Of a DNA stretch of 64,000 nucleotides, positions 23,389 through 35,150 are shown piece by piece. Position 1 is the stretch's first letter, and each line of letters begins with the position of its first letter. The DNA lies in the NCBI GenBank assembly GCA_963575745.1, contig CAUYUJ010019596.1:92501-156500 (forward strand), written 5' to 3'. The stretch comes from Prorocentrum cordatum (Eukaryota > Sar > Dinophyceae > Prorocentrales > Prorocentraceae). Both the position numbers and the translations under genes were made by a program. A model generated the notes under the pieces. It searched no databases. It was given only the letters and a program-made list of their open reading frames with translations, and was not told the DNA's origin.

Positions 23389-25946
23389 GTGAGCATGATG
23401 TCCGCGGAGCTGCGGGGCACCCTGGAACGAGTGGTAAGTGCCGCTGTCCGGGTGAGGGGCACGTACAAGAAGAGGGCGGGGGGGTCGCAGCGCGCCTTCG
23501 GGGGAGTGAACGTTGTCATGTGCGCTGATTTTTGGCAGCTGCACCCCGTGACGGGCACCTTCCTGGCATCCAACCCGCTGGACGTGCCGGCAGGGTGCGC
23601 GCACCGCGCGTTGGAGCTTTTCTGGCAGGACGGCATCGACAGCGTGCGATCTTTCTGGCAGTTGACCGAATTGATGAGGTGCGACGATGAATGGTACAAC
23701 TCGTTTCTGGGCCAGTGCAGAGTTGGAAACCTGAGCATGGAGGACTACAGCTACTTCCACGGGCTCCCGACGTTGACATCCCCGCGCGCTGGTAAGTGCG
23801 GCTGCAACGACGACGTGGTGAACGACCCAGCACTTGGCCCGTATCGCAACACTTGGAAAGAGCGCTTCTCGGGAGGGTGCGCCGACATGGCGGCGCTGCT
23901 CAAGTCGCCAGAGGGGGGGCGCGCGGAGTGCCGTGCGGAGCGAGGCAAGAGACACAGGGTGCTGACCGACACCGACTCGCTGGCGCCAGAGCTTCGCATG
24001 AACCCATTCAGCGGCGCGCCAGCTCTGTACACTTTCAACGTGCCCAGGTACTTCGCGACGAACCTGCGCGCGAGGGAGTTTGCCAAGCAGAAGAACGGTC
24101 AGCTCTCGTGGTGCTACGCTCGAGATGTGCCGTTGCATCCAGGAGATCGCGATCTGCCGCGGGAGAAATTGGACGAGAAGTTGTTCTCCTGGCTGAAAAG
24201 GCACGACCAGGAGACGGGCAACATTCCCAGCATCTACCCATTGGCCAAAGGCATGCCAATTCGGTTGACGGACAACGTCGATCGAAACAGACAGCTGTAC
24301 AGGCACCGGAAGGGAGTGATTTACGGATGGACCATGGCTCCTGAATGCACGCCACAGGAGATCGATGGCGAGTTCATCCTGGATAGGTTGCCCTTGGTTA
24401 TCTATATACATTTCCCAGAAGCACAGTGGAGCATAGGGAAGCTGCCGACGGGCGTGTACCCGTTGAAGCGGAGATCCAGGACCTGGAAAGTCAATAAGCA
24501 CACGGGCATCGAAGCTCGGCGCGCGGGCTTCTGGATTCTCCCCGACTTCGCCTCCACCGCTCGCATGATCCAGGGGGCGACGTTGGAAGCGGCATTCGCG
24601 GACCTGCAGCATTGGTCCAGCAGGGCGTCCATGACAGCTCAGATTGCTGCCTACGCATGCTTGTCCAGAGTGAAGCGATTGCTAAACATCTGCGTCATGC
24701 AGCCGTTCTCGACCTTGCTGTTCGGCCTCGGCAACCCAGTGGGGCCCGAGCGACTGATGCGGAAACTGTCCGGCCAGATAACTGGAGACGAGGCGATCCA
24801 TGAATGGAGTACGCTTGATGACGAGGCCGCTGAAGCGGAGAAGATGGACCCCATGGCGAGGAGGCACCTGTGCGCCTGCTGCTACCTCACAGGGAAGCAG
24901 GATTACATGCTCGACGCCCGCGACTTCGGCATGAAAGCAGCCGCCGACTTCTACGAGAAGTACGTGTCGCAGGGGAGGTGGACGAGATGCATGGACTGCG
25001 CGCGCGAGGTCGGCGCAATGCCTTCTCGGGCTGCGCGGGCGGCCGAGGCTTCCCAAAGAATGCCCGATGGAATCGCTGCAAGGACACACCCGCCAGACGT
25101 TTCACTATGCAAGCGGTGCGTGGAACGTGATGACTGGAAGAAGAGCCTCACCCCGCAAAGCCACGGGTGCTCCGCTTGCAAAGAAGTTTTTGATGCAGGC
25201 GCGTGGGGCGCGCAAATTATGAAGAACCATCGGCATTCCGATCGAGACCTCGCGTGCCCGGGCTGCGCAGAGCGAGGGTTCGCGCCCGGCAAGTACGACG
25301 AGCACCAGTGCGAAGATTGCTTGGAGCAGTTGGGCAGCCTGGCGTTCGTACGTGCTGTACAACGCGAAGAGGCAAGAGAAGTCCCACTTGGTCTGCCTGG
25401 ACTGTCAGACGAAGCTGCGGTGCGGGAAATGTACAACGGCTTATGAGCTGAAGTACTGGTCGAAGTCTGAACGCAGGCATCACGCGTCTTCTCGGGGCAC
25501 ACCTTTGGTCTGCAAAGCATGCCGTGCGCTAGGATTCGACCCGTCGGACCTGGAGACGTACATGTGCCAGAGGTGCTCTTGCAGGTTCGGCGCCCGTAAG
25601 TTCAACCAAAAGCTACTGGACAACCACAAGCATCACAATCGCCAGAAGCTACCGTGCAAGGAGTGCGTCGCTGACATGGACGAACGAATGCGCCACCTGC
25701 GCAAATCGCTGCAGAAGAGCAAGCGAAAGTGCAAATGCCATTGCCGCATTCACCAGGCCCAACGCCCGCTGACCCCCGTCTTTTTCGGAGAGAAGCAGCG
25801 ACGGAGCGATATCCGCCGACGACCGGAAGTTCTTGGACGAGTTGCAACCGATTCCCGAATGGTGGAGCAAAGCCTGGGGACGACGAGGTACGGCGCGGAG
25901 GCCGTCGGCCCAGACTTGTTACTGGCGACACTATCTCTTGGTATAG
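23389..25946 (+). pseudogene. C-terminal half of PIF1 helicase plus Cys-rich tail
   Basis: After motif II come motif III ADFWQLHPV (23524-23550), motif IV-like FWQLTELMRCDDEW, motif V-like ARMIQGATLEAAFADL and motif VI-like AYACLSRVKRLL, completing the SF1B helicase. From about 24865 the protein has repeated CxxC pairs (CACCYLTGK, CMDCARE, CSACKEVF, CPGCAERG, CEDCLEQ, CLDC, CQRCSCRF, CKECV), about every 35-45 residues. This resembles Stc1-like treble-clef zinc domains; that assignment is tentative. Frames change at about 25350 and 25797, and the last frame ends in WWSKAWGRRG and a TAG at 25944-25946. Confidence 0.7.
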
Positions 25947-25949
25947 TGA

Positions 25950-26725
25950 GGCTGAAAACGGGATGTTGCCTCAATGGGTTCGGGGGTTCCTGTATATATG
26001 GCTACGGCGTCGGTATCTATCCAATGGTGGATGTGCCACTACTCATTTTCCCTGGCGCCTCAGGTGGCCTGTACTACAGGAAACCGCTTGCTGGTGGGAC
26101 GTGTACTCCACTCAGCTGAACCCCGTACGCTTCAGGTGGGCTCTACTGTAGGAAACAGCTTGCTGGTGGGACTTGTATTGTAGTCGGCTGAAGCCCGTAC
26201 TTTGCGTCTCGGGTGCTGGTTACTGCACTCTGTGATGGTGCTGGTTATCCTGTTCTGGTGAAAGTGTTTGTTATTGTACTCAGTGATGGTTCATTGGTGC
26301 GAAGATTCCGTTTAGTTTATAGTCTGTCCTCCAGTACTGGTGAGGCCCATACTTACCACTATGGATTTCACGCTGCTATAAGAGAATATCTCTGGGTACA
26401 GTGAGGCTGGTCACTGGATGTTGCCTCAATGGAGTCCGTGGTTCCTGTATACATGGCTGGAGCTTCGGTATGTTTCCAATGGTGGATGTGCCGCTACTCT
26501 GCTTCCGTGGCGCTTTAGGTGAGTTCTAATATAGGAAGCATCTCGCTGGAGGAATTTGCATGGCAACCTGGCAGGGCCCGTACTTGAGTTTTCTCGTGCT
26601 GGTTACCAGAATCTGTGGTTACTATACTGTGTGCGGGTGTTTGTTACCCTGGCAGGTGATGGTGCTGGTGACTCGATTCCGTGTTGGTTCATTGGTGGTA
26701 GTACCTTGTGATACAGCGCTCGATG
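25950..26725. repeat. Diverged dispersed repeat (also 27895-28540)
   Basis: This AT-richer region has degenerate repeats built on words such as ggcgcttcaggtgggct, gggacttgtactccactc and ctctgtgatggtgctggtta. The same words recur in similar order at 27895-28540. No gene is seen; the ORF continuing from the helicase tail into this region is read-through past the likely true stop at 25946. Confidence 0.65.
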
Positions 26726-27890
26726 CGAAAACATGTGTGTCCTCTTCACAGTCCTCCTCCTCCGCCTCTGCCTCGTTTGATTCGTTTCAGTCGTGTCCCT
26801 GGGATCTCGCTCTTCTGGGGTCCTGGTTCCTTAGCCAGTTCCTGTTAGCTTGGCTTCGGTGGTTCTTCCGATGTCGGCTATGGTAGTGACTGCCCTTGTT
26901 CTGGTGTGAGTCGTTCGGGCTCTTCGTCCTGGTGTGAGTCGTTCGGGCTTCTCGTGGTGTGAGTTGTTTGGGCCCCTCAACCGGGTGTGAGTCGTTCGGG
27001 CCCCTCCTCCTGGTGTGACTCCTTCGGGCCCCTCGTGGTGTGAGTCGTTCGGGACCCTCGTCGTGGTGTGAGTCGTTCGGGCTCCTCGTGGTGTGAGTCG
27101 TTCGGGCGCCTCCTCCTGCTGTGAGTCGTTCGGGCGCCTCATTCTGGTGTGAGTCGTTCGGGCTCTTCGTGGTGTGAGTCGTTCGGGCTCTTCGTGGTGT
27201 GAGTCGTTTGGGCCCCTCGTCCTGGTGTGAGTCGTTCGGGCTCCTCGTGGCGCGAGGCGTTCGGGCACCTCGTCCCCTTTTGGGGCGTCTTGGGGGCCTC
27301 TTGGCGGCCCCCGGGGGCTTCTAGGAGTGTCTTGTGTGGCTTGGGGGAGCATCTTCAGGCCTCTTGGGAGCCTCGTAGACGGCGTTTGGGGCGTCTTGGG
27401 GGCCTCTTGGCGGCCCCAGGGGCTTCCAGGAGCGTCTTGGGTGCCTCGGGGGAGCCTCTCGGGGCCTCTTGGGGAGCTCTTCGGGGCATCTTGGGAGCCT
27501 CTTGGAGGCCTCTTGGGGGCCTCCTTGGGGCCTCTTGGGGCCATCTTGGAGCCTCTTCCCGTCAGAAGAGGAAATGGAACCCAAAACCTTCGTGAAATGA
27601 ATGATGTTGCCTTAAAGGACGAGGGGAGGTTTCATGAGCGCTGCCCCCTCAGAAGGCGAACGTGGGGCCCAAATCGTAGTAAAATCAATGAGTGTGTCTC
27701 CAAAGAAGAGGGGAGGTTTTTTCTCCCTTCCCCCGTGACATTGCGATTCCCTCACGGCTTTCCGTAGCCATTGTGGCACCGATCGCTGAGATTTTTCGCT
27801 GCGGCGCTGCCTGAGCGCTTGAGCACCGCAGCCTGCTCTGCGACCGAGTCGACCAGGCTCGAAGGCCTGTGCGAAAACATGTGTGCCTCT
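26726..27890. repeat. Rearranged copy of the composite satellite modules
   Basis: Modules from the 1.3-kb satellite reappear: the cgaaaacatgtgtgtcctct segment, a GTGTGAGTCGTTCGGG array (26900-27260), CCTCTTGGGG repeats (27280-27560), the gaagaggggaggtttt segment and a second cgaccgagtcgaccaggctc segment at about 27840. The order differs from the tandem array, so this is a dispersed derivative. Confidence 0.8.
27761..27779 (+). other. Partial spliced-leader relic in a dispersed satellite copy
   Basis: tCCGTAGCCATTgTGGCac keeps the first 17 leader bases with one change, after the usual upstream words (ccctcacggctt). It shows that the relic is part of the satellite module and moves with it. Confidence 0.6.
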
Positions 27891-27894
27891 ACTC

Positions 27895-28540
27895 ATTGTC
27901 AGTGGCGCTTCAGGTGGGCTGTACTATAGGAAGCAGCTTGCTAGTGGGACTTGTACTCCACTCGGCTGAACCCCGTACTTGGGTTCCCTGGTGCTGATTA
28001 GTGTACTCTGTGATGGTGCGGGTTACCCTGTTCTGGTGAGAGTGCGGGTTTCTGTACTCAGTGGTGGTTCAGTCCTGCACCGACTAGGCAAGAGAGCCAC
28101 GCGTTTCTGGACGCCCGTATGACTTTGTTGGAGGATCACGCGCGGCATTGGGCTCAGATGGTGTATGCTCTGTATTGCACGACTGTCGAGTGCACTACTT
28201 ACCACTATGACTCTGGGTAGAGCGAGTCGGGACACGGGATGTTGCCTCAACTGAGCTGTCGTTCGTGGGTTCTCTGGTGCGGGCTGCTATACTCTGTAAT
28301 GGTGCTGGTTATTCTGCTGAGGTGATGGTGCTGGTTACCGTACTCGCCGCTATTGCCTCTTAGTCTGATTGCAGGGTTCCTTCGGGTGTCCGGCAGTGGG
28401 CTGAGATGGTTGATGGTCTCTCGTCCAGTACTGGGAGTACCTCGTGATACACCGCTGCATCAGTAATGGGTGGTATCGCTACTGTGCCACACTGGGAGAT
28501 CAGGCAGTTTTATCCGTGGATGTGGCCGCTACCACGGTGC
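27895..28540. repeat. Second copy of the diverged repeat of 25950-26725
   Basis: Shares gggacttgtactccactc, ggctgaaccccgtact and ctctgtgatggtg with the earlier region in the same order. No coding region recognised. Confidence 0.6.
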
Positions 28541-28623
28541 AGTGGATTCGTTCGGTGCTCTCCTCCTGGTGTGAGTCGTTCAAGTCCCCCCCCCTGGTCA
28601 GAGTCGTTCGGGCCCCTCCTCGA

Positions 28624-28663
28624 TGTGTGAGTCGTTCGGCGAGGGGCCCGAACGACTCACACA
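28624..28663. repeat. 16-bp perfect hairpin where the minisatellite flips orientation
   Basis: Arms 28624-28639 and 28648-28663 are exact reverse complements with an 8-base loop. Left of the centre the GTGTGAGTCGTTCGGG unit is in its usual orientation; right of it (to about 28720) the same unit runs inverted. Confidence 0.9.
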
Positions 28664-29299
28664 AGGAGGGGGCCCGAACGACTCACGCCAGGGCGAGGGG
28701 CCCCAACTACTCACACCACCTGCATTCTGGTCCAGAACGTGCATGCTCTGAGTTCCGTGGTTCCTCAGATCTGTTCGAGAGGACCGATCTTGGAGGCGAA
28801 TTTCCCCTTCTGCTCCTTTTCCACCTCTCCCTCCTAAGCTGCCGCCTGCTGCCCGCGCCCGACTTGATCGGCGAACTTGCCTTTCAGGTGCAGCTCAGAG
28901 CTGCGAGCCTGGGCAGGGTAGACACTTGTGCCGCGTGCGCACTGCAGAACTGGACAGGAAAGATCGCTGGATCGTCGACGCCGTCGTCCATTCAATCGTC
29001 GTCGTCGAAGTCGTCGTTGTCATCGTAAGCATGGTCGTCGTCGTCGTCGGCGTCGTCGCCGCCATCATCGTCTGAGAGGTCGCCGTCGCGTGAATCGTCT
29101 GAGTCGGTTACGTGTAGGACTCGAGGAGGACCGCCTTCTGTCTTGGCTCCCATCGCCTTCTCTCCCTCCTCCTTTTCCTCCTCGTGGGCTCCCTCAACAA
29201 GATAGATGTAGGAAGATAGAAGAAGAGGCAGGAGGAAAAACACACAGGGGATATGTGCGAGGGCACGCGGAGACACGCCTGAAGCGCACCACGGTCGGC

Positions 29300-29955
<656 letters not shown>

Positions 29956-30955
29956 TTCGGGCTCTTCGTGGTGTGAGTCGTTCGGGCCCCTCGTCCTGGT
30001 GTGAGTCGTTCGGGCTCCTCGTGGGGCTTCTTGGGGGCCTCTGGGAGCCTCTTGGGGGCCTCTTGGGGCCTCTTGAGGCCTCTTGGGGGCCGCTTGGGGG
30101 CCTCTTGGAGGCCTCGGGGCCGTTTGGGGGCCTCTGGGGGCCTCTTGGAGGCCTCTTGGGAGCCTCCTGGGAGCCTTTTGGGGCCATGTTGTGGCCTCTT
30201 GCGACCTCCTCAGAAGCGCAAACGAGAGCTGCGCCCTGAGAAGGACAAAATGAGCCCAACACCTTAGTACAATCAATGGTTTTGCTATGAAGGAAGATGA
30301 GCGCGGCCCCCTTTCAGGAGGCCAAAATGGGGCCAAAACCGTAGTAAAGTCAATGATTTTGGCTTCAAAGAAGAGCAGAGGGGCCTATCTCCCTCCCCCC
30401 GTCGGGGCCAGAATCCTCGTGAGGGTCGTCGTTGTTTAGCCCTCCCAGGAGTCGAGAAAGACCCCTCCAACCACCCGCGAAACCCCCTCTCCAGGTCCAG
30501 GGGGAGGGGGTAGGGGGAGGGGTAAACCCCTCCCCGAAGGGGAAGAAGGGGGGTTGAGAACAGAGAGAGAGAGAGAGAGCTCCCTAAACCACTCACGCCC
30601 AAAGGGCTTCGTAAAATCAATGATTTCGCTATGAAGGAAGATGAGCGCGGCCCCCTTCAGGAGGCCAACATGGGGCCAAAACCGTAGTAAAGTCAATGAG
30701 TTTGGCTTCAAAGAAGAGCAGAGGGGCCTATCTCCCTCCCCCCGTCGGGGCCAGAATCCTCGTGAGGGTCGTCGTTGTTTAGCCCTCCCAGGAGTCGAAA
30801 AAAGACCCCTCCAACCACCCGCGAAACCCCCTCTCCAGGTCCAGGGGGAGGGGGTAGGGGGAGGGGTAAACCCCTCCCCGAAGGTGAAGAAGGGGGCTTG
30901 AGAACAGAGAGAGCTCCTTAAACCACTCACGCCCAAAGGGCTGGTGGGATTAGTC
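29956..30955. repeat. Satellite modules followed by a tandem ~340-bp duplication
   Basis: Minisatellite and CCTCTTGGGG blocks (29956-30200) precede two nearly identical copies of the GC-rich module at about 30275-30610 and 30615-30955, homologous to 10258-11070. A (GA)n stretch at about 30563-30580 is longer in the first copy. Confidence 0.85.
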
Positions 30956-31062
30956 CAGTACTGAGCGCCTGCTTCGGTGGTACTGCCACTGCAACGCTCA
31001 CGCCTTACGGTTTCATTGGGACAGCAAATCCACCGACCCAACTCCAGGAAGGCGAGTCACCA

Positions 31063-32457
31063 ATGGTACGGTTGTGTCACCAGGAGCAACATGAGAGGGG
31101 ACAGCTTGAAAAAATTGGGTTGCGTGGCCATGGCGTAAGCGAAATATTAAACAGAATTCGCGACGTGTATCGACAGAACATGGTTCGCGATGTTGTCCCC
31201 AACACGATTAGATGCTTGTTGGACCAGCGCCAAGCACTGAAGGTAAAGCATGCAGAGTTGGGGTTGCCGTCAGCAAGTGGTGAACTGACTGACGCGGCTA
31301 TTCAGTTTTTGTCTACCACAGTGCGCGACCGACTGTTCGTTTTGTCGGACAGATTTCATGAAGAGGCGAAGCGGCTGCAATCAGCTCAGATGGAACTCCT
31401 CCAAGGAAATCTGATGGAGCTCATGCAGAAGCTGAGCGTAGCGACAGGGGACCAATTTGACGACAGCGTGCTCAGTCTGTGTAAGAAGAGTGTAGACCAT
31501 CTGTCGACTGAGTTGGACACATGCTTGGACGTCTTGCTGGGCGACAACGAACAGCCTCTGAGGTTGCAGCGGTTTCCATCCATATTACGCGATATGAAAG
31601 AACTACTGAAACTTACGGTCGAGTCTTCAGACGAGTTGCCTCGGTACATCGTGCTCTTCCGCTCTGGAGTTTCCCCGTTGTGCAGTGGCAGCAATGTGTC
31701 TCCGTATTCAGTTCTTTCTCGTGAAGGTCTCACGCAGCTGGCAAAACACCTAGCACATCTGACGCACGGCAGCCCGCTTCCCACTGCGCACTCCCGTGGC
31801 GATGACGTAACGAAAGTTGTGCGTCGTGAGTTGTTGGTGGAGACTTGCTACGCCTACCGCTCTGACCTCGATGAGCAGCTCGCCCGACTTACGGATGCCA
31901 TGCGCGCCATGATGAAAGTGTCGCTAGTAAGTGTCGGCGACATGTGCTCAGCTGTAGGATTCGACACCTTTGAGCAGAAGGTAAGTGACGTCTATCACTT
32001 GGAGATGACGCTGGTATCCAGCACTTGGACCGACCACTTGGGGACCAATGCTTTCTACGCAGAGGTCATCAACACCAAGTGGGCCAAGTACTTCACGCTG
32101 GAGCTGCCATGTCGGCACGACAGGACCTACCGCGTCGAGGAGGGGCAGGGTCGACACTTCCTCAGGTTTGCCGAGGGGCAAAGTGCGGACGGGCAAAGAG
32201 CGGACCAGCAAGAGAAGCGCAGAGCTCGTGACGAGGAGTACCTGGACAGGGAGAAGCAGCTCAGGCGGCAGGCCGTGGACCACGCCTGGAAGAAATTCGC
32301 GCGGAAGGCAATGGAGGATCGGGGGAGGGAGGGGCTGCTGCTGCTGCTGCTCCTCCTCCTCCTCCTCCTCCTGCAGGTCCGGGACCGGGAGGTGGTCCGG
32401 GACCGGGGGGGGTCCGGGACCGGGGGACCCACTCGCTCATCTATCTCGATAATATAA
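31063..32457 (+). CDS. Helical protein, possibly dynamin-stalk-like; function unknown
   Basis: A 464-codon ORF opening at ATG 31063. The first ~50 residues (ILNRIRDVYRQNMV, VVPNTIRCLLDQR, KHAELGLP) resemble the start of a dynamin-family stalk, which follows the GTPase domain, but no G1-G4 motifs are present here, so either the family guess is wrong or only the 3' part survives. The middle is predicted helical (REEL-type heptads, ELLVETCYAYRSDLDEQLARL). The last ~60 residues are translated from CTG/CTC repeats and the GGTCCGGGACC repeat, so the true end is uncertain. Confidence 0.5.
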   Translation: MVRLCHQEQHERGQLEKIGLRGHGVSEILNRIRDVYRQNMVRDVVPNTIRCLLDQRQALKVKHAELGLPSASGELTDAAIQFLSTTVRDRLFVLSDRFHEEAKRLQSAQMELLQGNLMELMQKLSVATGDQFDDSVLSLCKKSVDHLSTELDTCLDVLLGDNEQPLRLQRFPSILRDMKELLKLTVESSDELPRYIVLFRSGVSPLCSGSNVSPYSVLSREGLTQLAKHLAHLTHGSPLPTAHSRGDDVTKVVRRELLVETCYAYRSDLDEQLARLTDAMRAMMKVSLVSVGDMCSAVGFDTFEQKVSDVYHLEMTLVSSTWTDHLGTNAFYAEVINTKWAKYFTLELPCRHDRTYRVEEGQGRHFLRFAEGQSADGQRADQQEKRRARDEEYLDREKQLRRQAVDHAWKKFARKAMEDRGREGLLLLLLLLLLLLLQVRDREVVRDRGGSGTGGPTRSSISII

Positions 32458-32569
32458 GGTGTGTGGAAGATCTTCAATAAATATCGATAGTGGTCCACAT
32501 GCTGATATGCATGATTACGTTTTCACCAATCTCGAGCGAGAGTGCAATGCTTGAGTAAATTCTGAGGGC

Positions 32570-32768
32570 GTCTCAGGCGACAGTGCGGCAAGGAGGGAGG
32601 ACGGCAGGAGGGAGGAGGGAGGAGGGAGGAGGGCGAGGGAGGAGGGAAAGGGAGGAGGAGGAGGAGGAGGAGGAAAAGCAGGAGGAGGACGAAGACGAGG
32701 AGGATGAGGAGGCACGCAAAAGCGAAGTAAAAAACTAACTCGGCTGGAAAAAGGAGGAGGAGGAGGAG
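32570..32768. repeat. (GGA)n-rich low-complexity tract
   Basis: Purine-rich GGA/GAG repeats with no credible coding frame, running up to the spliced-leader relic at 32769. Confidence 0.8.
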
Positions 32769-32790
32769 TCCGTAGCCATTCTGGCTCAAA
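32769..32790 (+). other. Isolated spliced-leader relic
   Basis: tCCGTAGCCATTcTGGCTCAAa matches 19 of 21 leader positions after the first base and, unlike the satellite copies, keeps GGCTCAA. It is followed by accattgtg, perhaps a second partial leader, then a (TG)n run at about 32836-32863. No plus-strand ORF follows; the neighbouring gene is on the minus strand and ends at 32908. Confidence 0.75.
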
Positions 32791-32832
32791 CCATTGTGTC
32801 GGCGGGGTAGGCGAGAAGCCTTGTATATAGCT

Positions 32833-32863
<31 letters not shown>

Positions 32864-32907
32864 TTTGTGGATTGCGTATGTGTTGTTTTCTTGTTTTAGC
32901 TGTTTTT

Positions 32908-34713
32908 TCACCTCCTGAACTCTTCGGTCTCTGGGAGCAGTACCTCGTCGAAAACGCACCACATCCACTTGAAAAGTGTGTTTACAGCGACAGTCCTGGG
33001 GTGTAGGCCTTCCGCAATCGAGATCAATCTTCCGACGAGGTCCTCGTCCCCATACGTCCAAAAGTATCTTGGATTGCCGATTTCGGGAATCTGGTCCACG
33101 CAAAGATGGATGTACAGACGCAGCTTTGGATTCATTTTCCACGTTTTTTCTTTTATTGAAACAAGCTGCTCGCACGTCTCGGCGATTGCAGTCTGAGCAT
33201 CAGGCCGCATGAACTGAGACTCGTCCTCACATAGCGTGTAAAGTCGCACTAGACATTGAGAAACTCCTATCACCATTCTGTCCGTTTCGTCATCCATATC
33301 AGCATGGGTTGAGATGAGTTGTAGGGCGTAGTTAGGCAGCTTTCGCATGGCGGCGGCCTTGCCAGCAAGTTTTGGCCAGTTGCCGCCAGTTGAGCGAAGC
33401 CGATCGAGGGTCAACCCCCCATGCAATCTCGAAGTACATTGTGTAGCCTTGTACCACTCCACCAAATCTTTCTGGCACATCTTGACTCTTGCATCGTAAG
33501 TCGGTGCTCTGAACGCGTTCTTTTTCACAGCCACGTGGAACATCACATTTCCAACAATGTGCGCCGCGATCCCGAGGCCGACGGTATGAAGGACGTCCAC
33601 CGTAACGCACTCGAGCCTGAGGCCTAGGACAACTAGGAATAGAACGGGTATCGCAAGACTTGTTGCAAGTCGGTGACGAATGTACGTTTCGTGAGTCCAT
33701 CTCGTGGCCCTCCAGCCTGCATCCTGAGCCACATTAGTCCAACACCTGTGCATGTCGTCAGAACTTGCTCGGCAGACAGGGCACATCATGTCGCTCTGGT
33801 TCCACTGGGGGAAGTTAAAGACCTCTTTGTAGAAAGACCAATCGCCTCTGATCTGGCAGAGGCAGGCACGGAATCCTGCCGCCAGATCTTGACCTCCACC
33901 CTCCAACGCCCGATTGTTCCAGTTAACGAATGGAGTCTGACCACTAAGCATCACATTGCAACTCCATCCAAATATCCTGAGCAAACTATCAAGCGTATCC
34001 GACGTCATGTCAGATGTGCGGCACACTGTGAACAAGAACCGCGTTTGAATTGTTGTGCCTGCTGCGACAAGGCTGTTCCATGCCAACCCGTACATGGAGT
34101 CGGCAGAACAAAATGCCTTTCCGTCTCCGTGAAATCCGATCGGAACAGTTCTATCCCATACATCGCGTGGCAGGTGTGGATGCTCTTACACGAAACGGGA
34201 GTGGGCCATCGACTCCCAGAAGGCCACGAGGCCACCATCAAGGCCGACGATTCTCTGATCCCACACGTCTCTCCGCCTAGCACACATTTCCATGACAAAC
34301 TTGTGAGGGAATATAACTGGATGTACGATCTTCCTGCTATGCTTCATTGGTACTTCGACCCAGTAAATGGGTGGCGAGCCGAGCGGGTAGCCGAAGAGAT
34401 TTTTCAAATCTCGTAGAAGGTTTTGAGGCCATTTCCCATATGTACCAACTGCTGCTAAATTGTCCAACCCCTCGGCTCCTTGCTGCTGGGCTGCGAATGC
34501 ACATTCCTGAACTTTAGCTGACGATGGGGTGCCAGTTGCCCAGTCCTTGCGCATGGTGCGACAGAACGGTCCAGCTTCAGGAGCTGGCTCATTTGAAACA
34601 GCACTCCGTGATGATCTCTGGCGGACGCCTCCTCGAATCTTTGATTCCGACAGCTCGGGCTCAGGATCGTCAGCACGCGCGTCTAGCAAGCTGTTCGAAA
34701 CGTCGTCTGACAC
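32908..34713 (-). pseudogene. Transposase-like ORF (DVLHTV family) with one in-frame stop
   Basis: Minus-strand ORFs 34713-34186 and 34095-32908 lie in the same frame; the coding sequence is continuous from one to the other except for a TAA at 34186-34188. Across the junction the frame reads EHPHLPRDVW and then VPIGFHGDGKAF. Landmarks in order are HGDG, GDWSFYKEVFNFPQW, MCPVCRASSD and VDVLHTVGLGIAAHIVGNV. The paralogue at 52898 has YADAV, GDWAEFQKSFGLSPW, CPCCVAPLDS and LDVLHTVHLGVAQRLGSV at matching places. The spaced acidic residues and CxxC suggest a DDE-type transposase related to CACTA/Plavaka elements; this is inference from motif layout. Confidence 0.6.
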
Positions 34714-34956
34714 CGCCCTTTCTATCCATGCATCTCGAAAGTGGCGTGCCTCTCAGCACAACAAGGAAAAATGCACAGCAACATCACTGGGATGCCTTGC
34801 CAATTACTGTGAACCAGAATTATGGGCAACGGAGTGGGTGGGAGAGGGAAGGGGAGGCATGTTTCAGTTGGTATGTCATTTGGCATTGTATGTGTGCCGT
34901 GCATGTCATAACGCTCGTTGCAGGTTGGATTTCATGTGATGTGATGTTCATTTCAT

Positions 34957-35150
34957 GTGGATTCGTTTGGTAGTTCATTGTATAGGTCTCTTCAGTTTGC
35001 CGTGTCCGTCTTGTTTGTATACAGGTCCCCTAAACATCGTTTGTTCATTTCATGTGGATTCATGTGGTAGTTCATGTTATATGTCTCTTCGGTTTGTCGT
35101 GTCCGTCTTGTTTGTATACAGGTCCCCTAAACAGCGTTTGCACTAAGAGT
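34957..35150. repeat. ~97-bp tandem repeat, two copies
   Basis: The word cgtgtccgtcttgtttgtat occurs at 35001 and 35098, each within a longer match (gtagttcat...ggtcccctaaaca). The segment up to about 35290 adds short caaacagtgcttg repeats. No gene seen between 34714 and 35465. Confidence 0.8.

Larger units (their letters stand above)
15404..25946 (+). mobile_element. Helitron-like element with OTU-Rep-helicase-zinc giant ORF
   Basis: One coding unit of about 10.4 kb can be followed through an OTU-type protease start, Cys-rich clusters, an HUH Rep motif, a full set of PIF1/SF1B helicase motifs and treble-clef-like Cys repeats. HUH Rep plus PIF1 helicase is the hallmark of Helitrons, rolling-circle DNA transposons; OTU domains are known in some Helentron-type relatives. 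The frame is broken at about 16240-16245 (T run), 18830-18850, 19377 (TAG), 20383-20386 (A run), 25350 and 25797, plus a 465-bp insertion that fits an intron. I could not identify element ends, so the start is the spliced-leader relic and the end the last stop codon. Confidence 0.7.

Noticed and set aside
30318-30345. Reverse-orientation leader-like ggccaaaatggggcc in the GC-rich module
   Set aside because: Only the AT-rich core matches, and related modules (10291, 10831) show it is part of a different conserved word.
33673-34416. 247-codon plus-strand ORF
   Set aside because: Antisense shadow of the transposase-like gene, which has clear motifs on the minus strand.
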